Source of the DNA: Gammaproteobacteria bacterium
Lineage (GTDB): Bacteria; Pseudomonadota; Gammaproteobacteria; SURF-13
DNA: 15,109 nucleotides
Direction: 5' to 3'
Assembly (NCBI GenBank): GCA_023381235.1
Contig: JAMCTV010000001.1
Location: 1 to 15,109 of the forward strand
In this document: positions 14,771-15,109 of the stretch, one piece after another
Position numbering within the stretch: the stretch's first letter is position 1
How the letters are laid out: every line of letters starts with the position of its first letter
Position numbers and translations under genes: made by a program
Notes under the pieces: generated by a model
The model's database searches: none
Seen by the model: the letters and a program-made list of their open reading frames with translations, nothing else
Told to the model about the DNA's origin: nothing

Positions 14771-15109
14771 TCACCATGACAACTCGTGCGCCGCTTTCTT
14801 CACGGCGTTGCGGTGCATCTCGGCGATGTACCCATCCGACAGGCGTATCACCCGGTCCGCCATGTCCGCGTTGTGGGTGATCAGCACCGTCAAGGTGCCG
14901 AGTTCACGATTCACTTTTTCCAGCACCTCAAGCACCACCACCCCGGTGGTCGAATCGAGCGCGCCAGTCGGCTCGTCGTACAACAGCACGGCCGGATTTT
15001 TGGCCACGGCGCGGGCGATGGCGACGCGCTGCTGTTCGCCGCCGGAAAGCTGAGCCGGAAAGTGATCCAGACGATTGCCCAGGCCCACCAATTGCAGCGC
15101 CTGTTCCGG
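14771..15109 (-). CDS. ABC transporter ATP-binding protein, MacB/LolD type, 5' part outside window
   Basis: The C-terminal 112 residues of an ABC ATPase. Visible are the signature LSGGEQQ at 21-27 of the fragment, RVAIARA, Walker B VLLYDEP with the catalytic Glu (41-47), the D-loop ALDS and the H-loop His79 in LITHN. The end, RLSDGYIAEMH, is usual for the MacB/LolD group that drives FtsX-fold permeases. Codons are open to the right edge (PEQALQL...), so the Walker A half is outside. A TTG at 15091 is not the start. The gene ends 7 bases before the adaptor fusion. Such an ATPase needs an FtsX-type permease, which is not found next to it here. Confidence 0.93.
   Translation of the reverse strand, partial: PEQALQLVGLGNRLDHFPAQLSGGEQQRVAIARAVAKNPAVLLYDEPTGALDSTTGVVVLEVLEKVNRELGTLTVLITHNADMADRVIRLSDGYIAEMHRNAVKKAAHELSW

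Overview
This is chromosomal DNA from a Gram-negative bacterium, GC-rich by eye. It is most likely a gammaproteobacterium or a close betaproteobacterial relative. The reasons are the full-length allosteric IlvA, the formate-dependent PurT, RpiA and UbiA/UbiC that align closely with their E. coli counterparts, an AsmA-family protein, an outer-membrane-type lipoprotein, and an ilvA-rpiA divergent pair of the kind I remember from Pseudomonas-like genomes. No genus can be named from the sequence alone. The coding density is high, and nearly all genes are core metabolism or envelope functions. Layout, left to right: (1) 1-1930, minus strand: 5' part of an AsmA-family gene that runs off the left edge. 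(2) 2014-2531, plus: two small uncharacterised membrane proteins, the first with a C-terminal four-cysteine zinc-ribbon-like tail. (3) 2528-4042, minus: ilvA, threonine deaminase with two C-terminal ACT-like domains. (4) 4043-4286: divergent intergenic region filled by a 161-bp element with long inverted repeats. (5) 4287-6703, plus: a tight cluster rpiA - DUF2905 membrane protein - pentapeptide-repeat protein - purT with gaps of 3, 9 and -1 bases. (6) 6684-7357, minus: a GIY-YIG protein followed by a HIT protein, overlapping by 4 bases. (7) 7371-8033, plus: EstB/YpfH-type carboxylesterase. (8) 8037-8251: a bidirectional terminator, then a 152-bp MITE-like element made almost entirely of hairpins and flanked by a TTAG duplication that coincides with the stop codon of the next gene. 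(9) 8248-8706, minus: glycine-zipper lipoprotein. (10) 8927-13316, minus: overlapping operon ubiC - ubiA - large MscK/MscM-type mechanosensitive channel. (11) 13317-13548: short intergenic region with two stable repeat hairpins. (12) 13549-15109, minus: an efflux locus made of the end of a MacB/LolD-type ABC ATPase followed by an HlyD-type adaptor. How the genes work together: UbiC makes 4-hydroxybenzoate from chorismate and UbiA prenylates it, the first committed steps of ubiquinone synthesis. RpiA supplies ribose-5-phosphate, the precursor of PRPP, and PurT acts in the PRPP-fed purine pathway, so sharing a cluster is metabolically reasonable. The most unusual object is the HlyD-type adaptor. 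Its first ~24 residues look like the start of an FtsX/MacB-type ABC permease rather than an adaptor, which suggests that the permease gene normally sitting between ATPase and adaptor was lost by an in-frame deletion. The second is the MITE-like element placed exactly behind a stop codon. I see no CRISPR array, tRNA, rRNA, transposase or phage gene, and no convincing wholly new multi-gene system.
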